A stretch of DNA of 5,895 nucleotides, from positions 1 through 5,895 of the forward strand of contig USSR01000447.1 in the NCBI GenBank assembly GCA_900557355.1. The letters are read 5' to 3'. The notes beneath the pieces were generated by a model. It was not told where the DNA came from, made no database searches, and saw only the letters and a list, made by a program, of their open reading frames with translations. The position numbers were made by a program, and so were the translations under genes. Source of the DNA: an uncultured Bacteroides sp. GTDB lineage: Bacteria; Bacteroidota; Bacteroidia; Bacteroidales; Bacteroidaceae. Below are positions 5,502 through 5,895 of this stretch, piece by piece (position 1 is the stretch's first letter; each line of letters begins with the position of its first letter).

Positions 5502-5895
5502 TTATGCCGACTCGGCACAAGGATGCGTAAACCAGAAACGGCTACCGACGCCTACCTCAGACTCAAGCCCGATAGTGCCGCCAAGATGCTCGATAATACT
5601 CCGGCAGATGGATAATCCCAGACCGGTGCCTTTGGAAAAAGTATTAAGTTTCACAAAGCGGTCGAACACCTGCCCCACCGCATCCGGAGCAATACCGATG
5701 CCCGTATCTATTACGGAGAATTCTATCTCATTGGTATCCTCCTTAAAGTGATACTCAAGAGTGATTTGCCCTTCGCTCGTAAACTTAAGGGCGTTATTGA
5801 TAAAGTTGGTGACAACCTGCATCAAACGCTTCTTATCTGTATAAATACGATAATCGGGCAAATTAGAAGCCAGCAATACGGGCACGGGGTTATCT
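5502..5895 (-). CDS. Sensor histidine kinase, C-terminal ATPase domain (5' part beyond window)
   Basis: 130 residues of a two-component sensor kinase enter from the right edge and end at TAA 5504-5502. The HATPase_c domain is visible in order: N box VVTNFINNALKFT, G1 box DTGIGIAPD, F box FDRFVKL, and G2 box GTGLGLSICRSIIEHLGG, ending GSRFWFTHP about 6 residues before the stop. The protein autophosphorylates a histidine, using ATP bound here, and passes the phosphate to a response regulator. The His-containing dimerisation domain and the sensor part lie outside the window. No receiver domain follows, so it is not a hybrid kinase at its C-terminus. The reading frame is open to base 5895, so the GTG at 5885 is an internal valine and not the start. 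The input signal and partner regulator are unknown. Confidence 0.92.
   Translation of the reverse strand, partial: DNPVPVLLASNLPDYRIYTDKKRLMQVVTNFINNALKFTSEGQITLEYHFKEDTNEIEFSVIDTGIGIAPDAVGQVFDRFVKLNTFSKGTGLGLSICRSIIEHLGGTIGLESEVGVGSRFWFTHPCAESA

Noticed and set aside
5506..5516. GCCGA-C-TCGGC inverted repeat at the end of the histidine kinase gene
   Set aside because: It is a 5-base stem with a one-base loop inside coding sequence and no T-run after it, so not a credible terminator.

Overview
The window looks like a Bacteroides-type (Bacteroidales) chromosome. The evidence is the TAnnTTTG -7 promoter motif in front of two genes, weak or absent Shine-Dalgarno sequences, two lipoprotein signal peptides with a Cys-Gly-rich start, and protein families typical of gut Bacteroidota. 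No rRNA, tRNA, CRISPR array or insertion sequence was seen. Apart from the roughly 150-base and 130-base intergenic gaps, the window is almost fully coding.

Layout. (1) Bases 1-762, minus strand: a Cof-type HAD phosphatase whose C-terminus runs off the left edge. (2) Bases 763-913: a divergent promoter region with a TACCTTTG element facing each way. (3) Bases 914-3612, plus strand: a two-gene operon with a 4-base ATGA overlap. It encodes a small MazG/dCTPase-like nucleotide pyrophosphohydrolase followed by a 786-residue fusion of a RecB-like PD-(D/E)XK nuclease, a DUF2075 superfamily 1 helicase, and a LexA/UmuD-like S24 serine-lysine peptidase. (4) Bases 3741-4405: a glycine-zipper lipoprotein gene interrupted by a frameshift in a run of ten C. 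It is followed by a 59-residue charged small protein at 4433-4612. (5) Bases 4605-5895, minus strand: a periplasm-facing metallo-beta-lactamase-fold lipoprotein, preceded by the 3' end of a sensor histidine kinase that enters from the right edge.

The most interesting part is the mazG-like/nuclease-helicase-peptidase operon. It is clearly more AT-rich than the flanking genes and is translationally coupled. It joins a nucleotide-pool enzyme, a DNA-processing machine and a self-cleaving stress-sensor fold. The S24 tail has the Ser-Lys dyad and a Cys-Gly pair exactly 36 residues before the catalytic serine, the same spacing as in UmuD. I infer an anti-phage or DNA-damage-responsive module, possibly activated or switched off by RecA-stimulated autocleavage. 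That role is inferred from architecture only. The surrounding genes look like ordinary core or niche genes with no evident functional link to it.
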